DNA of 64,000 nt from Marinobacter maritimus (GTDB lineage Bacteria > Pseudomonadota > Gammaproteobacteria > Pseudomonadales > Oleiphilaceae), in assembly GCF_007671675.1 (NCBI RefSeq), contig NZ_VCGW01000001.1, forward strand, positions 682,001-746,000, written 5' to 3'. Under the pieces are notes generated by a model. The model saw only the letters and a list, made by a program, of their open reading frames with translations, did not search any database and had not been told where the DNA came from. The number at the start of each line of letters is the position of its first letter. The first letter of the stretch is position 1. Made by a program: the position numbers and the translations under genes. This document shows positions 63,261 to 64,000 of the stretch, in pieces.

Positions 63261-63752
63261 GTGGCCAGTAATTCGGTTTACGACTTCACCGTCCGAGATA
63301 TCAAAGGTAATGAAAAAAAGATGGCCGACTATCAGGGCCAAGTGTTGCTGGTTGTGAATACGGCCAGTAAATGCGGCTTTACCCCGCAGTTTGAAGGGTT
63401 GCAGTCTTTGCACAAGGAGCTTGGCGAGCGGGGGCTGGAGGTTCTGGGCTTTCCCTGCAACCAGTTCATGAATCAGGATCCTGCCGATGACGCTGCCATC
63501 AGCGAGTTTTGCAGCCTGAACTACGGTGTGGACTTCCCCATGTTCTCGAAGGTGGATGTTAACGGAGAAAACGCAGATCCTTTGTTCCAGTTCCTGAAAT
63601 CGGAGGCAAAAGGTCTTCTGGGCTCAGAAAAAGTAAAGTGGAACTTCACCAAATTCCTGATAAGCCGTGATGGAAAGGTGGTGCGTCGCTATCCGCCAAC
63701 CACCAAACCCCAGGACATCAAGGCCGATATTGAAAAACTCCTCTCGAGCTGA
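63261..63752 (+). CDS. Thiol (glutathione) peroxidase, BtuE/BsaA type
   Basis: A 163-residue peroxidase that removes organic and hydrogen peroxides with thioredoxin or glutathione. The active cysteine is Cys38 in ASKCGFTPQ, followed by GFPCNQF and the Trp motif KVKWNFTKFLI. AAGGAG precedes a GTG start; the longer frame from 63183 has no ribosome site and runs through the operator. It is followed at three bases by the ohrR-like gene, so the two form one operon. Confidence 0.9.
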   Translation: MASNSVYDFTVRDIKGNEKKMADYQGQVLLVVNTASKCGFTPQFEGLQSLHKELGERGLEVLGFPCNQFMNQDPADDAAISEFCSLNYGVDFPMFSKVDVNGENADPLFQFLKSEAKGLLGSEKVKWNFTKFLISRDGKVVRRYPPTTKPQDIKADIEKLLSS

Positions 63753-63755
63753 CCC

Positions 63756-64000
63756 GTGAACGATTTACTGGCACTGGATAACCAGATCTGTTTCAGCCTG
63801 TATGCGGCTAACCGGGCGATCACTGCCCGATATCGCCCGCTGCTTGCCGGGCTGGAACTGACATACCCTCAGTACCTGGTGATGCTCGTGCTTTGGGAGC
63901 GCGCCCAGGCCGGTCAGGCGACCCGTGTTTCCGACCTTGGGGCACGCTTGCGTCTTGATTCGGGCACGCTTACCCCGCTACTGAAACGGCTGGCTATGCG
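63756..64000 (+). CDS. ohrR: MarR/OhrR-type peroxide regulator, N-terminal part
   Basis: Partial gene: 81 codons before the window edge. The N-terminus reads [32 protein letters not shown] and the start of a winged helix ([18 protein letters not shown]). The reactive cysteine of OhrR (Cys12 in this start) is present. OhrR proteins repress peroxidase genes until the Cys is oxidised by organic peroxide. It is the natural repressor of the upstream palindromes. Confidence 0.85.
   Translation, partial: MNDLLALDNQICFSLYAANRAITARYRPLLAGLELTYPQYLVMLVLWERAQAGQATRVSDLGARLRLDSGTLTPLLKRLAM

Noticed and set aside
1..64000. Search for tRNA, rRNA, CRISPR repeats, insertion sequences and phage genes
   Set aside because: No cloverleaf, repeated spacer pattern, transposase, integrase or phage structural gene was recognised on either strand by reading.

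Overview
The window reads as chromosome of a marine gammaproteobacterium, most likely Marinobacter or a close relative. The basis is a moderately GC-rich sequence with proteins of gammaproteobacterial type (RhlB, PdxB, EpmC, TtcA, AlaA), a complete ccoNOQP-ccoGHIS set, a PHA synthase, a FadL-type porin and a glycerol ABC transporter. I see no tRNA, rRNA, CRISPR array, prophage or insertion sequence. Coding density is high, and only one gap (234-564) exceeds 300 bases.

Layout. (1) 1-6692: the N-terminus of an AcoR/Fis-type sigma-54 activator faces away from a six-gene glpSTPQUV-like glycerol importer, with a well-formed -24/-12 promoter between them. (2) 6729-9777: an orphan branched-chain-type solute-binding protein, then a coupled ogt-apbE pair. 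(3) 9813-30756: the accessory heart of the window. Three leftward genes encode secreted or lipid-anchored proteins (a Tat substrate, a LamG protein with two haem sites, a one-haem cytochrome-like protein). Opposite them a 15-gene rightward operon ends at a 13-bp-stem hairpin. It encodes a beta-propeller di-haem lipoprotein, two small outer-membrane barrels, a TlpA-like thioredoxin, a DUF4266 lipoprotein, a DUF3570 barrel, three TPR proteins, and a TolQ/ExbB channel with two TolR/ExbD proteins and a proline-rich TonB/AgmX-like transducer. This looks like a proton-motive-force-driven trans-envelope machine, similar in plan to the Agl/Glt complex of myxobacteria but joined to haem and thiol redox proteins. 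It is my candidate for the undescribed system.

(4) 30773-36377: phaC, a DksA-like zinc-finger protein, an N-acyl-D-amino-acid deacylase-like amidohydrolase and a DASS transporter. (5) 36610-41246: a C39 peptidase and an outer-membrane protein resembling FapD/FapF of functional amyloid export, then a FadL-family porin and a MalM-like lipoprotein. (6) 41252-44626: a leftward tetR / J-domain / polysaccharide deacetylase group and divergent ttcA. (7) 44647-53314: the cbb3 oxidase operon and its assembly genes, preceded by a near-consensus ANR/FNR site. (8) 53558-55409: a 7TM-GGDEF diguanylate cyclase split by a 7-bp tandem duplication. (9) 55517-64000: housekeeping and redox genes (tusA, dsbD, epmC, rhlB, pdxB, alaA, gpx) and the start of an ohrR-like regulator with twin palindromes upstream of gpx.

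Family names come from reading motifs and gene order; no database search was run. Start codons were chosen from Shine-Dalgarno matches, signal peptides and stop-start overlaps.
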